Positions 21,009 through 29,688 are shown, numbered from the stretch's first letter. The stretch is DNA of 64,000 nucleotides from Devosia ginsengisoli (GCF_024707105.1 NZ_JANQAJ010000009.1:512501-576500), one strand, 5' to 3'. A program made the numbers and translations. The notes: generated by a model from the sequence alone, not told the origin.

Positions 21009-21266
21009 TTACCGAGCCAGCAGCGGATCGAGACCGCCGCGGCGGTCCAGCGCCGCCATATCGTCATAGCCCCCGATATGGGCGTCATCGATGAAAATCT
21101 GCGGCACCGTGCGGCGGCCATGGGCGCGCTCGGTCATGGCCTCCCGCACGTCGGGATCGAGCGCGCTGATCTCGGTATAGTCTACACCCTTGTCTGCCAG
21201 CAGCGACTTGGCGGCATGGCAATAGGGACAGGTCGGCGTGGTGTAGATCTCGATCTTGGCCATCAA
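21009..21266 (-). CDS. grxC: Glutaredoxin 3
   Basis: Glutathione-dependent disulfide reductase of 85 aa. Active site CPYC is in TTPTCPYCHAAKSLL. The cis-proline motif (RTVPQIFIDDAHIGGYDD) binds glutathione. It is the upstream member of grxC / nitrilase-like / DUF1178 on the minus strand. Confidence 0.96.
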   Translation of the reverse strand: MMAKIEIYTTPTCPYCHAAKSLLADKGVDYTEISALDPDVREAMTERAHGRRTVPQIFIDDAHIGGYDDMAALDRRGGLDPLLAR

Positions 21267-21298
21267 AATTTCTCCAATGGGAACAAGGTATTTATCCC

Positions 21299-22105
21299 TT
21301 ATATGGGCAAGTCCGCCCCAATGACAACGCGAGCGAAGGTCACGACGTCGACAGCCTCGACCCCGGCCTTGCGCAGGCTGCGCGTCAGTGCCTTGACGGT
21401 GGCGCCGGTAGTATAGACATCGTCCACCAGAACCACGCGCCGCCCTCCGAGGCGCAGGGCAATATCGGGATGGGTGGCGAAGGCTCCGGCGACATTGCGC
21501 TGCCGGCCACTGCCGCTCAGGCCCACCTGCTGGCGGGTGCGCCGGGTGCGCTGCACCAGCGACGGATCGACCTTGAGCCTGGTGAGGCGCCCCAGGGCCT
21601 GGGCCAGTTCGGCCGACTGGTTGAAGCGCCGGTCGCGCTGCCGCGCCGGATGCAGCGGCACCGGCACGAGGACCGGATTATCGGCCCAGAGCTCATGCCC
21701 GGCCCCGGCCATCAGCCGGGCGCAGAAGCGCGCCAGTTCAGGCCGGTCGCCATATTTGAGGCGCGAGACCAGGGTCGCCGCGACCGGGCCATAGATCACC
21801 GCCGCGCGCGCCCGGCCGAAAGGCGGCGGATCGGCCAGCGCTTCGGCCGAGAGCATTCCGGGGCCGAGCGAGGCGGCAAAGGGCAGGCCAAGCACCGGGC
21901 AGAGCGGCGCGGTGATGGGACGCAACCCATTGAAGCAATTGGAACAAAGCGTATTCGGTGTCGCTGTCGGCACCTCGCAGTTGAGGCAGACCGGTGGATA
22001 GGCCAGGTCGAGCACCAGGCTGCCCAGATGCCTGATGCCGCCGACAATGTGCCGGTGCCACACCCCGCTTTTGACAAGCCCCTCGACGCTCTCCATAAGG
22101 CGCAT
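21299..22105 (-). CDS. ComF family phosphoribosyltransferase-like protein
   Basis: Relative of the competence protein ComF, 268 aa. The N-terminus has a four-cysteine zinc knuckle (CLNCEVP and CSNCFNGL). The C-terminus has a type I phosphoribosyltransferase fold with the PRPP motif VVLVDDVYTTGATV. The role outside naturally competent bacteria is uncertain. It is divergent from the methyltransferase gene, with only 33 bp between the starts, so they share a promoter region. Confidence 0.92.
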   Translation of the reverse strand: MRLMESVEGLVKSGVWHRHIVGGIRHLGSLVLDLAYPPVCLNCEVPTATPNTLCSNCFNGLRPITAPLCPVLGLPFAASLGPGMLSAEALADPPPFGRARAAVIYGPVAATLVSRLKYGDRPELARFCARLMAGAGHELWADNPVLVPVPLHPARQRDRRFNQSAELAQALGRLTRLKVDPSLVQRTRRTRQQVGLSGSGRQRNVAGAFATHPDIALRLGGRRVVLVDDVYTTGATVKALTRSLRKAGVEAVDVVTFARVVIGADLPI

Positions 22106-22138
22106 AGTGTCACACCGCCGTCAGGCCGCAAGACCATC

Positions 22139-22969
22139 ATGAGCCAGCCGCCCGCCATTTTCGACACCGCCCTGATCGCCCGCCATCTGGCGCGGCGGAA
22201 GCAGGCGGGCGATTTTGTCACCGATCTGGTGCTCGACGATCTCCAAGACCGGCTCGGCGCACTGCTCCGCGAATTTCCCAAGGCGGCCATTATCGGCCCC
22301 GACGTGGATAAGTTGCCGCGTTTCGGCCAGACGGCCAGTTCCCGTTTCTCCTTTCAGCGCCATGCCGCCTTCGGGGGCGATGATGACATGCCCGCGCTGG
22401 ACGGGGATAACTTCAACCTCATCGTTTCGCTGCTGCACCTGCAGGCGATCAATGACGTACCGGGCTATCTGGCCCGGCTGCGGGCGAGGTTGGCGCCCGA
22501 CGGACTGCTGATGATCGCGGCTCTGGGTGGGGAAACACTGACCGAATTGCGCGAGGCCTTTATGGCAGCCGATGCCCAGGTTTTCGGCGGCGCTTCGGCC
22601 CGGGTGGCGCCGATGATCCAGGTACGCGATGCTGGCGGATTGCTGCAGCGGGCGGGGCTGGCCCTACCCGTAGCCGATGTCGAAACCCATGTGGTGCGCT
22701 ACGCCAATCCCCTCGCCTTGATGAGTGAAATCAAGGCCTTGGGGGCCTCCAACCCGCTTGCCGACCGGTCGCGCCGGCTGGCGACCCCGGCGCTGCTGGC
22801 CGCGGCCATGCAGGCCTATGCCGAGCGCGACAGCGACCCCGATGGCCGCATCCGCGCCACGCTGGAAATCATCTGGCTCTCCGGCTGGGCTCCGCATGAA
22901 AGCCAGCAGCAGCCGCTCAAGCCCGGCAGCGCCACGACGCGGCTGGGCGATGTGCTCGGAAAAGCCTGA
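22139..22969 (+). CDS. BioC-like class I SAM-dependent methyltransferase
   Basis: Cytoplasmic methyltransferase, 276 aa from the ATG at 22139 (MSQPPAIFDTALIARHL). It matches the alphaproteobacterial relatives of BioC and of the mitochondrial complex I assembly factor NDUFAF5: an N-terminal RARHLARR-like segment, FNLIVSLLHLQAINDVPG and APDGLLMIAALGGETLTEL. The classical glycine-rich SAM loop is degenerate (AAIIGPDVDK), as in those relatives. The role is therefore likely methylation or hydroxylation in complex I assembly rather than biotin synthesis; this is inferred. The next gene begins 2 bp after its stop. Confidence 0.85.
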   Translation: MSQPPAIFDTALIARHLARRKQAGDFVTDLVLDDLQDRLGALLREFPKAAIIGPDVDKLPRFGQTASSRFSFQRHAAFGGDDDMPALDGDNFNLIVSLLHLQAINDVPGYLARLRARLAPDGLLMIAALGGETLTELREAFMAADAQVFGGASARVAPMIQVRDAGGLLQRAGLALPVADVETHVVRYANPLALMSEIKALGASNPLADRSRRLATPALLAAAMQAYAERDSDPDGRIRATLEIIWLSGWAPHESQQQPLKPGSATTRLGDVLGKA

Positions 22970-22970
22970 C

Positions 22971-23507
22971 ATGGACCAATTGGCCGGCCATGTGCTGATC
23001 GTTTCGGGCTCGCCCGGCTCGGGCAAGACCACGGTAGCCGAGGCACTGGCGCGCCGGCCTGGCACGCCCAAGGTGCATCTCCATAGCGACGACTTCTGGG
23101 GCTATATCAAGCATGGTCATATCGACCCCTGGTTGCCCGAAGCTGCCGACCAGAACCGCATGGTCATGGAGATCGCCGCTGGGGTGGCGGCGCTCTATGC
23201 CCGCAATGGCTATCTCACTGTTCTGGATGGCGTTATCGGCCCGTGGTCGCTGCCGCCATTCCGGACGCTCGATGTGCCGGTGCATTACATCGTGCTACGC
23301 GTGCCGGTGGAGCAGGCCGTGGCGCGCTGCCAGGCACGGGGTGGCGATTCCCTGACCGATCCTGCTGTCGTCGCCAACCTGCATGGCCAGTTTGCCGACC
23401 TTGGCGACCGCGAAACCCATATGCTGCAGGTCGACGGGCTGGACCGCGAGGGCACGTTGGCGGCGCTGCTGGAAGCGGTGCAGAACCGTGATTTCCGGTT
23501 GGCCTGA
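22971..23507 (+). CDS. AAA / kinase-like P-loop ATP-binding protein
   Basis: A 178-aa P-loop protein with Walker A SGSPGSGKTTVAEAL at residues 12-26 and an Asp-Asp pair in HLHSDDFWGYI. It resembles small nucleoside or antibiotic kinases and the zeta-toxin fold. The start ATG is 2 bp after the methyltransferase stop, so the two are translationally linked. No antitoxin partner is adjacent, so a toxin role is not supported. The substrate is unknown. Confidence 0.85.
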   Translation: MDQLAGHVLIVSGSPGSGKTTVAEALARRPGTPKVHLHSDDFWGYIKHGHIDPWLPEAADQNRMVMEIAAGVAALYARNGYLTVLDGVIGPWSLPPFRTLDVPVHYIVLRVPVEQAVARCQARGGDSLTDPAVVANLHGQFADLGDRETHMLQVDGLDREGTLAALLEAVQNRDFRLA

Positions 23508-23603
23508 GCGGGTAGCGACCCACCCGAATACGTTAACGGACTGTTAGCATCGACGCGTTGGACGTGTGAATTTGCGATGATGCTTTTCGGCGCGCAACAC
23601 CCC

Positions 23604-23636
23604 AAACAAAAAGGGCCGGTGTTGCCACCGGCCCTT
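23604..23636 (-). terminator. Rho-independent terminator of carD
   Basis: Stem AAGGGCCGGT / ACCGGCCCTT with a 6-nt loop, followed on the minus strand by TTTTT, just downstream of the carD stop. Confidence 0.85.
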
Positions 23637-23660
23637 TCAGTTCTCTGGAGCCAAACCGCC

Positions 23661-24230
23661 TTACGCGGCGGCTTCCTCGTCAGTTTCGGCGGCGTCGGCC
23701 TTGGTGCGCTTGGGCGACTTGGCCAGGTTCTTTTCGATGAGCTGCACGGCCTCGGTCAGCGTCAGCTTGTTGACGGCACCGATCTCGCGGCTCATGCGAT
23801 CCATCGCCTGCTCGAACAGCTGGCGTTCCGAATAGGACTGCTCGGGCTGCTCTTCGGAGCGATAGAGATCGCGCACGACTTCGGAAATGGCGATCAGATC
23901 GCCCGAATTGATCTTGGCTTCGTATTCCTGGGCACGGCGCGACCACATGGTGCGCTTGACGCGGGCCCGGCCAGTGACCGTGGTCAGCGCCTGCGTGACC
24001 AGATCTTCCTCGGCCAGCTTGCGCATGCCGACAGACTTGATCTTGGCGACGGGCACGCGGAGGGTCAGCTTGTCCTGTTCGAAGCTGATGACGAACAACT
24101 CAAGGGTCAGGCCGGCGACTTCCTGTTCTTCGATCGAGACGATCACACCAACGCCATGCGCCGGATAGACGACATACTCGCCCGTCTTGAACCCAAGCCG
24201 TGTCTGTACCTTCTTGGCTACCATATTCAT
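23661..24230 (-). CDS. carD: CarD family transcriptional regulator
   Basis: RNA polymerase-binding protein of 189 aa that stabilises open promoter complexes, notably at rRNA promoters. The N-terminal RNAP-interaction Tudor-like domain shows GFKTGEYVVYPAHGVGVI. The C-terminal helical DNA-binding domain shows RVKRTMWSRRAQEYEAKI and SREIGAVNKLTLTEAVQLIE. The start has an AGGAGT site. It has a long leader: a promoter is visible about 220 bp upstream, and a terminator-like hairpin lies between promoter and start, suggesting leader-based control. Confidence 0.96.
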   Translation of the reverse strand: MNMVAKKVQTRLGFKTGEYVVYPAHGVGVIVSIEEQEVAGLTLELFVISFEQDKLTLRVPVAKIKSVGMRKLAEEDLVTQALTTVTGRARVKRTMWSRRAQEYEAKINSGDLIAISEVVRDLYRSEEQPEQSYSERQLFEQAMDRMSREIGAVNKLTLTEAVQLIEKNLAKSPKRTKADAAETDEEAAA

Positions 24231-24392
24231 GGAACTCCTTGTTGACGCCCCAAATGGACAGTTCCCTGCGGGAAGGACCGTCCATTCCTACTCTTTGTTA
24301 CTGGCATCCCGAGTGGACGCCGCGCGCAGCAAATAACCCCATGGCCATCCGGTTCCGCTTTCCCGGAGGGTCAAGTCATCCGACAATGTTGT

Positions 24393-24417
24393 CAAAAAAA
24401 TCGTGCCTTAAGGCACG
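24393..24417 (-). terminator. Terminator-like hairpin in the carD leader
   Basis: The perfect 16-bp palindrome CGTGCCTTAAGGCACG is followed on the minus strand by a T-rich run. It lies about 35 bp after the predicted carD -10 and about 165 bp before the carD start codon. It could end readthrough from the ferredoxin gene, or act as an attenuator of carD. Confidence 0.6.
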
Positions 24418-24450
24418 GGCTGGGTGACGGGCTCAACTGCATCTGAAGAG

Positions 24451-24479
24451 ACCATAGCACAAAATTTCAGCAAAATCAA
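24451..24479 (-). promoter_or_regulatory. Sigma-70 type promoter of carD
   Basis: On the minus strand, -35 TTGATT and -10 TATGGT are separated by exactly 17 bp within a locally AT-rich stretch of an otherwise GC-rich region. This predicts a carD leader of about 210 nt. The 24231-24705 region is otherwise non-coding; it also holds a partial family D repeat at 24638-24661 and a second inverted pair around 24253-24285. Confidence 0.6.
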
Positions 24480-24705
24480 AAACTACGAATCAGGTCGAAT
24501 TTCGCTGCCGCGCAATAGGGCGGGGATGTGGCTGGGACATATGCCCCGCACTTGGCACAGCTTGCCCACAGGCTGTCCACACCTTGTCCCGGCGGTATCG
24601 GGGCGTCAGTGCGGCCCGGGCATTGCATGTCCACAAGTGGTCAAGCCCGAGGGTGACGATCGCGTGCGGGGCGACCGCGGTGGACCGGACAGGCAGGATT
24701 GAAGC

Positions 24706-25044
24706 TCAGTCCCCTTCGCCGGGGGCCTCGGAGAAATACTTCTCGAGCTTGCCCTCTTCGCCGTCCTTTTCCTTGGCTTCGGGCAGCGGATCGCGGCGCT
24801 CGGTCAGGTTGGGCCACATCGAGGCGAATTTGGTGTTGAGGGCCAGCCATTCATCGAGCCCCGACTCGGTATCGGGCTTGATGGCTTCGGCCGGGCATTC
24901 GGGTTCACACACGCCGCAGTCGATACACTCGTCGGGGTGGATCACCAGCATGTTCTCGCCCTCGTAGAAACAGTCCACGGGGCACACTTCCACGCAGTCG
25001 GTATACTTGCAGGCAATGCAATTGTCGGTGACGATATAGGTCAT
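24706..25044 (-). CDS. fdxA: Seven-iron ferredoxin FdxA
   Basis: Electron carrier with one 3Fe-4S and one 4Fe-4S cluster, 112 aa. It begins [17 protein letters not shown], with the cluster ligands in [17 protein letters not shown] and [12 protein letters not shown]. The C-terminal extension after residue 60 is typical of the Azotobacter-type FdI/FdxA family. It lies between the GNAT gene and carD on the same strand, the usual alphaproteobacterial order. The physiological partner is not known. Confidence 0.96.
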   Translation of the reverse strand: MTYIVTDNCIACKYTDCVEVCPVDCFYEGENMLVIHPDECIDCGVCEPECPAEAIKPDTESGLDEWLALNTKFASMWPNLTERRDPLPEAKEKDGEEGKLEKYFSEAPGEGD

Positions 25045-25165
25045 ATCGGGGCGGCAGTCCGGCAGGTCTCAACGGGTCCGGTGCTAAACCGTTTTCCGCA
25101 GCGCCGCAAGGCTGCCGGGGCGCACCTTTTGGCGCAGGGGAGCGCCAAAAGGGAACACTGTTGCG

Positions 25166-25669
25166 CTAGCGGCCGGGCTGGTGGCGAAACACCACGTCTT
25201 CGGGGTCCTGCTTGGGTGCAGCAGGGTCGCGCACCGCACCCAGCCGTTCGGCCACGGCGATGGAGCGGACATTGCCCGCATCGCAATAGCTGACCAGCGT
25301 GGTCAGTCCGCCGCTGGCGAAGGCCCAGTCGCGCAGCGCCTGCGCCGCCTCGATTGCATAGCCCTGGCCTTCATGGCCATCATAGAGCAGCCAGCCCAGC
25401 TCCTTTTCGGGAAAGAGCGGCCCGTGATTGATGCCGACCTGGCCGACGCACTGGCCGGTCTCGGTGAGGTCGATCATCAGCGCGCCATGGCCGAACAGGT
25501 GCCAGAGCGCCACGTCGTGGCAGAACAGGCCCCAGGCCGCAAATGTATCGAAGGGGCCGCCCATATGGATGGAGCGCGGCGAGGCCATCAATGCTGCATA
25601 GGCCGGGAAATCGGCATAGGCGGATGGCCGGAGGGTGAGCCGGGGCGTGGTGAGCGTTGGGATGGTCAT
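25166..25669 (-). CDS. GNAT family N-acetyltransferase (RimJ-like)
   Basis: Acetyl-CoA-dependent acetyltransferase of 167 aa. Typical start TPRLTLRPSAYADFPAYAAL; the acetyl-CoA loop region is DGHEGQGYAIEAAQALRDWAF and the late conserved block is NVRSIAVAERLGAVRD. The acceptor is unknown; related enzymes acetylate ribosomal protein N-termini or small molecules. A family D repeat separates it from the S4 gene upstream. Confidence 0.9.
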   Translation of the reverse strand: MTIPTLTTPRLTLRPSAYADFPAYAALMASPRSIHMGGPFDTFAAWGLFCHDVALWHLFGHGALMIDLTETGQCVGQVGINHGPLFPEKELGWLLYDGHEGQGYAIEAAQALRDWAFASGGLTTLVSYCDAGNVRSIAVAERLGAVRDPAAPKQDPEDVVFRHQPGR

Positions 25670-25700
25670 GCTTTTCTCTTAACCCTCCCCATCACAAATC

Positions 25701-25787
25701 GTCACCCTCGGGCTTGACCCGAGGGCTCTGTACTTACCGAAAGCTCAGCAAGTGAAACACCCTCGGGTCAAGCCCGAGGGTGACGAT
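25701..25787. repeat. Inverted repeat, family D (copy 1)
   Basis: GTCACCCTCGGGCTTGACCC(GAGGG) and its inverted copy CCCTCGGGTCAAGCCCGAGG(GTGAC), with a 35-40 bp centre. Partial copies lie at 24638-24661 and 31947-31990. Confidence 0.9.
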
Positions 25788-25810
25788 CCAGTTTATGCGG
25801 GCAGCGTGGA

Positions 25811-26218
25811 TCACTCCTCATCCCCGCCCTTGAGCCGATCCGTCTCTCGCCGCTGTTTCTTGGTCGGGCGCCCTGCCCCGTCGTCGCGTGGCGCGATGGC
25901 GGCGTCATAGGGGGATTGGTCGGCCTTGGGCAGAGCGGGCGGGGAGAGGTCTTCGTACAATCCCTGCGCCTCGGTGGCCGGGCCGCGCCGCGTGCCGCAA
26001 TCCACTATGCGCCAGACGACGATCCGGCCGTGCAGGCTCATGGTCAGCACATCGCCCGCCCCGACCTTGTGGTCGGAACGGGTGCTGCGTTCGGAATTGA
26101 CTCTGACAGCGCCGGTCTCGATGAGCTTTTGCGCCAGCGTGCGCGACTTGAGGGCGCGCGAGAAGAACAGGAACCTGTCGAGCCTTTCCTTGCGGAGGGG
26201 TTCGGAGGTTTCCGCCAA
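25811..26218 (-). CDS. S4-domain RNA-binding protein (Hsp15-like)
   Basis: A 135-aa protein with an N-terminal S4 RNA-binding domain (RLDRFLFFSRALKSRTLAQKLIETGAVRVN) and a basic C-terminus (RPTKKQRRETDRLKG). Relatives such as Hsp15 bind free 50S subunits that carry stalled nascent chains. It starts 4 bp after the stop of the helicase C-terminal part, so it belongs to the same transcript, an RNA-metabolism pair conserved in the order. Confidence 0.9.
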   Translation of the reverse strand: MAETSEPLRKERLDRFLFFSRALKSRTLAQKLIETGAVRVNSERSTRSDHKVGAGDVLTMSLHGRIVVWRIVDCGTRRGPATEAQGLYEDLSPPALPKADQSPYDAAIAPRDDGAGRPTKKQRRETDRLKGGDEE

Positions 26219-26221
26219 GGC

Positions 26222-27664
26222 CTACTCTGCCTTGCGGTCGCGCAGGGCCGCCAGCTTGGCGAAGGGGCTGTCCGGATCGAAGGTCTTTTCGCGCTTCTCT
26301 TCGCGCGGACGCTCGAAGCGCGCGCGGTCGCCCTTCTGGTCGTCGGGCCGCCTGTTGTCATTGCGGCCCTTGCCCTCGAATTTGAGCTTCGGATTGAGAT
26401 GACGGGCCTTGGACAGGTCCTGCACCTCGCCTTCGGGGCGGCGCTTGGCCGGCTGGCGCTGCCGGTCGGGGCGAGCCTGCTGGCCTTCGCCTTCGGGGCG
26501 GCGGCGATGCTCGTGCCGGCCGCGATCCGGACGCTTGCCGGCCGGGGACCAGACCTCGTCGAATTCGGGCTCGGCGGGCGCTGCCGGTTCGGCAGCCTCG
26601 GGCACTACCTCAACAGACGTGGCCGGCTCGGCAGCAGCTTCGGGCGCAGCCTCGACAATGGTCGTGGCGGGGATATCGGCTTCCACGACCGCAGCGGCAT
26701 CGGACACGGCCTCGACGGGGGCCGCATCCACCGGATCGGTGGTAGCAGGATTTTCGGCCAGCACTTCTTCCAGCGCCGGAGCTTCGGCCGTGGCGTCCGC
26801 CGCGACGGCAGGGGCCGGAACCTTGGGTGTGCGTTTGACGCGGTAGCCGAGCGAATTGAGGATCGAGGCGAAATCCTCGCCCGAGCAGCCCAGGAGCGAC
26901 GTCATTTCCACGGTGACGCGGAAGCCATTGCCCTCGGCTGCGCCAGCCGGCAGTTCGCCCTGATGACGGCTCGGATCGAGCGCGATCAGCGGGCGGATGA
27001 TATCGGCCAGGCGCTCGAGGATATCGACGCGCACGGCGCGCTTGCCGGCCACCTTGAAGCCGGCGATCTCGTAGAGCCGCGTATCGACCTCGGGATCGAC
27101 CACGAAGCTGGTGCGGCCGCTGAGCACGATATGGGGGATGTCGGTGACGCCAGCCTGGCGCACGCCGCCATTCTTGAGCGCGAAGAGAATCAGCGCCAGC
27201 TCGCGCGGGGCGGGCTTGAGCGACAGCGGCAGATAGATGTGATAGGCGCCGAACTTGATGCCCAGCTTGCGCATCTTGCCGCGCACATCCTGGTCGAGCC
27301 CCTTGACCTCGTCGGCCACCAGCGGCCGCGGGAGGAGACCGAGATGTTCGAACAACTGGAAGGCAATGCCGCGGGCGGCCCCTTCCAGATCGGCCGGCGC
27401 TTCCAGCGCCATGACGCCTTCGAGCACGGTATTGATATGGTGGCGCAGCCACAGGCTGAGCCGGTCCTGCACGCGTTCGAGATCGGGGCCGGTAAGACTC
27501 TCATCGGCCAGGATCAGGATGCGCGGACGATAGAGCGCATCGCCCTCGACCAGTTCGGCGACGATATCGCCCTTCCAGCGCAGGCGGCCATCGGTGGCCA
27601 GCACGAATTCCTCGTTCGGCGCACCCGCCAGGCGGTCGGCGCGATTGTGGATTTCGGGCGCCAC
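26222..27664 (-). CDS. RNA helicase, C-terminal part (separated by a frameshift)
   Basis: A 480-aa frame that in relatives is the C-terminal half of one long Suv3/MgpS-type helicase protein. It begins with a segment matching those proteins (EEFVLATDGRLRWKGDIVAE, LWLRHHINTVL, IARGIAFQLFEHLG-like), then a Pro/Ala/Glu-rich linker and a basic tail ending in FDPDSPFAKLAALRDRKAE. In this frame the sequence is open upstream of the GTG at 27664 back to about 27721 (AANDGDADIKGLRSAADQ), where it would join the N-terminal part after removal of one base. So this is probably not a separate gene; start and product are artefacts if the frameshift is a sequence error. Confidence 0.75.
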   Translation of the reverse strand: MAPEIHNRADRLAGAPNEEFVLATDGRLRWKGDIVAELVEGDALYRPRILILADESLTGPDLERVQDRLSLWLRHHINTVLEGVMALEAPADLEGAARGIAFQLFEHLGLLPRPLVADEVKGLDQDVRGKMRKLGIKFGAYHIYLPLSLKPAPRELALILFALKNGGVRQAGVTDIPHIVLSGRTSFVVDPEVDTRLYEIAGFKVAGKRAVRVDILERLADIIRPLIALDPSRHQGELPAGAAEGNGFRVTVEMTSLLGCSGEDFASILNSLGYRVKRTPKVPAPAVAADATAEAPALEEVLAENPATTDPVDAAPVEAVSDAAAVVEADIPATTIVEAAPEAAAEPATSVEVVPEAAEPAAPAEPEFDEVWSPAGKRPDRGRHEHRRRPEGEGQQARPDRQRQPAKRRPEGEVQDLSKARHLNPKLKFEGKGRNDNRRPDDQKGDRARFERPREEKREKTFDPDSPFAKLAALRDRKAE

Positions 27665-27713
27665 GACCTGATCAGCGGCCGAGCGCAGGCCCTTGATGTC
27701 GGCATCGCCGTCA

Positions 27714-29303
27714 TTAGCGCGCCAAGGTGAAGCGGAAGCCTTCGAGCGTGCCGATAAGATGGCCTTCCAGCCGAACTTCGCCTTGGCTATTGATCTCGGG
27801 AGATACCATACGTTTGTCTTTCAGATGACGCAGCAGGACGCTGGTGCGCCGGTCGACGAATCTCTGGGTAAGCCGCTCATGCAGCGCATCACTCAGGCGA
27901 TCCTCAATGTCTCGGGTCTTTTCGCGCCAATGTGAAGGGTCTGCAAGCCAGTTTTTGCGGTTCGCGACGAAGGTCCAAGTCCGTATCTGCCTGATCCGGT
28001 TGCTCAAAGTATCGATGTCGCCACTGGCATTGTCGCAAAAGCGCACCTGCTCGGCAATCCAGTCCTCGTTGACCTTGCCGCGCTTGACTAAGTCCGAGTA
28101 AATTCGCGTGACGATTTCGCCATGATTGGCCGGCGAAATGCCCTGATAATCAGGGATCTGGCAGCATTCCCACAACAGCCGCGCCCCATCGAGGCCGCGC
28201 GCCAATTGCCCGGCTTCATTGCGGGCCACGAACTCCAGCGCATGCTGGTCGGTGGCAACGGGAACCCGCGTCAGGCTGCGGTGTTCGGGGACCATTTCAA
28301 GGCTGTCGCGCAAGGCATTGATGGATGAGAAATCCAGCCGATTGTTGCGCCATTGCAGCACTTTGATGGGCTCGAAGTCGTGCGTTTCGAGCGCCACGAC
28401 CATTTCCTCGTCAAACCCTTCGGTGCCGCCAGTGACGCCGAACGTGCCATTTCGCGCATGACGCCCGGCCCGCCCGGCGATCTGGCCGAGTTCGGCCGCG
28501 GTCAGCGGACGGCTGGTATGGCCGTCGAACTTGCTGTCATCGGCAAAGGCGACGTGGTGGATATCGAGATTGAGCCCCATGCCGATCGCATCGGTGGCGA
28601 CGAGGAAATCCACATCGCCATTCTGGTAAAGCTCGACCTGGGCATTGCGGGTGCGCGGGCTGAGCGCGCCCATGACCACGGCGGCGCCGCCCCGCTCGCG
28701 GCGGATCAGTTCGGCAATGGCATAGACCTGCCGCGCCGAGAAGGCGACGATGGCCGAGCGGGCCGGCTGGCGCGAGATTTTCTTGCTGCCCGAATAGGTG
28801 AGCTGGGAAAAGCGCGGTCGGTCGACAATGTCGGCATGGGGCAGCAGCTTGCGGATGACCGGGGCCATGGTGGCCGCGCCGAGCAGCAGGGTTTCGCTGG
28901 TGCCGCGGGCATTGAGGATGCGGTCGGTAAAGACGTGGCCGCGGTCGAAGTCGATGGCGACCTGGATTTCATCGATGGCCACGCAGTCGACCCTGATATC
29001 GGTCGGCATGGCTTCGACGGTGCAGACCCAGTAGCGCGGCTTGGCCGGCACGATGCGCTCTTCGCCGGTGACCAGCGCCACCGCCTGCTCGCCGACCCGC
29101 TCGACGCAGCGCTGATAGACCTCACGGGCCAATAGCCGAAGCGGCAGGCCGATCATCCCCGATGGATGGGCCAGCATGCGCTCGATGGCAAAATAGGTCT
29201 TGCCGGTATTGGTGGGGCCAAGAATCGCCTTGACCGATTGGGGGGCGCGAAAGTCATTTCCGGCAATGTAGGGGGTCAGCGTGACACTTGCGAGGGCCGC
29301 CAT
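27714..29303 (-). CDS. Suv3/MgpS-like ATP-dependent RNA helicase, N-terminal part
   Basis: Superfamily 2 helicase. Walker A is in LGPTNTGKTYFAIERM, the DEAH-type box is AIDEIQ, and motif VI is GQIAGRAGRHARNGTFGVTG. These match the mitochondrial Suv3 helicase and its alphaproteobacterial homologues, which act in RNA turnover. The frame ends at 27714 after HLIGTLEGFRFTLAR, just where homologues continue into a C-terminal half found here in another frame. One extra base at about 27718-27725 (in GGCGCGC) explains it. The ATPase core is complete. Confidence 0.9.
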   Translation of the reverse strand: MAALASVTLTPYIAGNDFRAPQSVKAILGPTNTGKTYFAIERMLAHPSGMIGLPLRLLAREVYQRCVERVGEQAVALVTGEERIVPAKPRYWVCTVEAMPTDIRVDCVAIDEIQVAIDFDRGHVFTDRILNARGTSETLLLGAATMAPVIRKLLPHADIVDRPRFSQLTYSGSKKISRQPARSAIVAFSARQVYAIAELIRRERGGAAVVMGALSPRTRNAQVELYQNGDVDFLVATDAIGMGLNLDIHHVAFADDSKFDGHTSRPLTAAELGQIAGRAGRHARNGTFGVTGGTEGFDEEMVVALETHDFEPIKVLQWRNNRLDFSSINALRDSLEMVPEHRSLTRVPVATDQHALEFVARNEAGQLARGLDGARLLWECCQIPDYQGISPANHGEIVTRIYSDLVKRGKVNEDWIAEQVRFCDNASGDIDTLSNRIRQIRTWTFVANRKNWLADPSHWREKTRDIEDRLSDALHERLTQRFVDRRTSVLLRHLKDKRMVSPEINSQGEVRLEGHLIGTLEGFRFTLAR

Positions 29304-29361
29304 GCATTGTCCCGGGAAAGGACAGGCTCTGCGATGGTTTTGTCACAATGTTTAACACACG

Positions 29362-29688
29362 GAACAGGACAGGAACGAAACAGCACCGAATCGGCGCGAT
29401 CAGGTGAATCCCGCTTCGTTCTCCACCAAGTCTGGTGGGTGCCGCGGGGAAAGGCCACTAGACGCCGCGGCTTTGGCCGGGAAATCGGCCCGACAGTCCC
29501 CAAACCGTTCAGCTTCGTTGCGAAAGGGTAAAGTCACCCTGCGAATCGGGCATTCGTGAACGACGGGTAAACGCTTGTTTTGCAAAGATTTTTGGCAAGT
29601 TTATGACGATGATGCGGCGGAGCGGGGCGCCCTCGGGCGCAAATTGAGGAAGGCGGTGCTTGACCGTATCGGGATGGGACAAGGCTGC
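29362..29688. repeat. Unexplained intergenic element, copy 1 of a diverged pair
   Basis: This region shares ordered blocks with 30142-30463: GGAACGAA, GAATCGG, a CTT-GTTC block, TCTGGTG, GGCCACT, GGCCCGA, AAAGGGTAAA, an ATTTTT block, TTGAGGAA, TTGACCGT and GGGACAAGGC. It overlaps an open frame (29334-29531, 65 codons, ending in VAKG) whose counterpart in copy 2 ends in VIKG in the same frame. It also contains GAAC-N7-GAAC at 29362-29376, which could be a LexA site or chance. Whether the element is RNA, a small protein or an old repeat is open. Confidence 0.55.

Noticed and set aside
22971-23507. Zeta-toxin of a toxin-antitoxin pair
   Set aside because: The P-loop fold is compatible, but there is no small antitoxin gene and the neighbour is a housekeeping-type methyltransferase.
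24540-24640. Possible DnaA boxes (TTGCCCACA, CTGTCCACA, ATGTCCACA) near AT-rich DNA
   Set aside because: Each has two mismatches to TTATCCACA, the AT-rich part is explained by the carD promoter, and no dnaA, hemE or parAB genes are near, so an origin is not supported.
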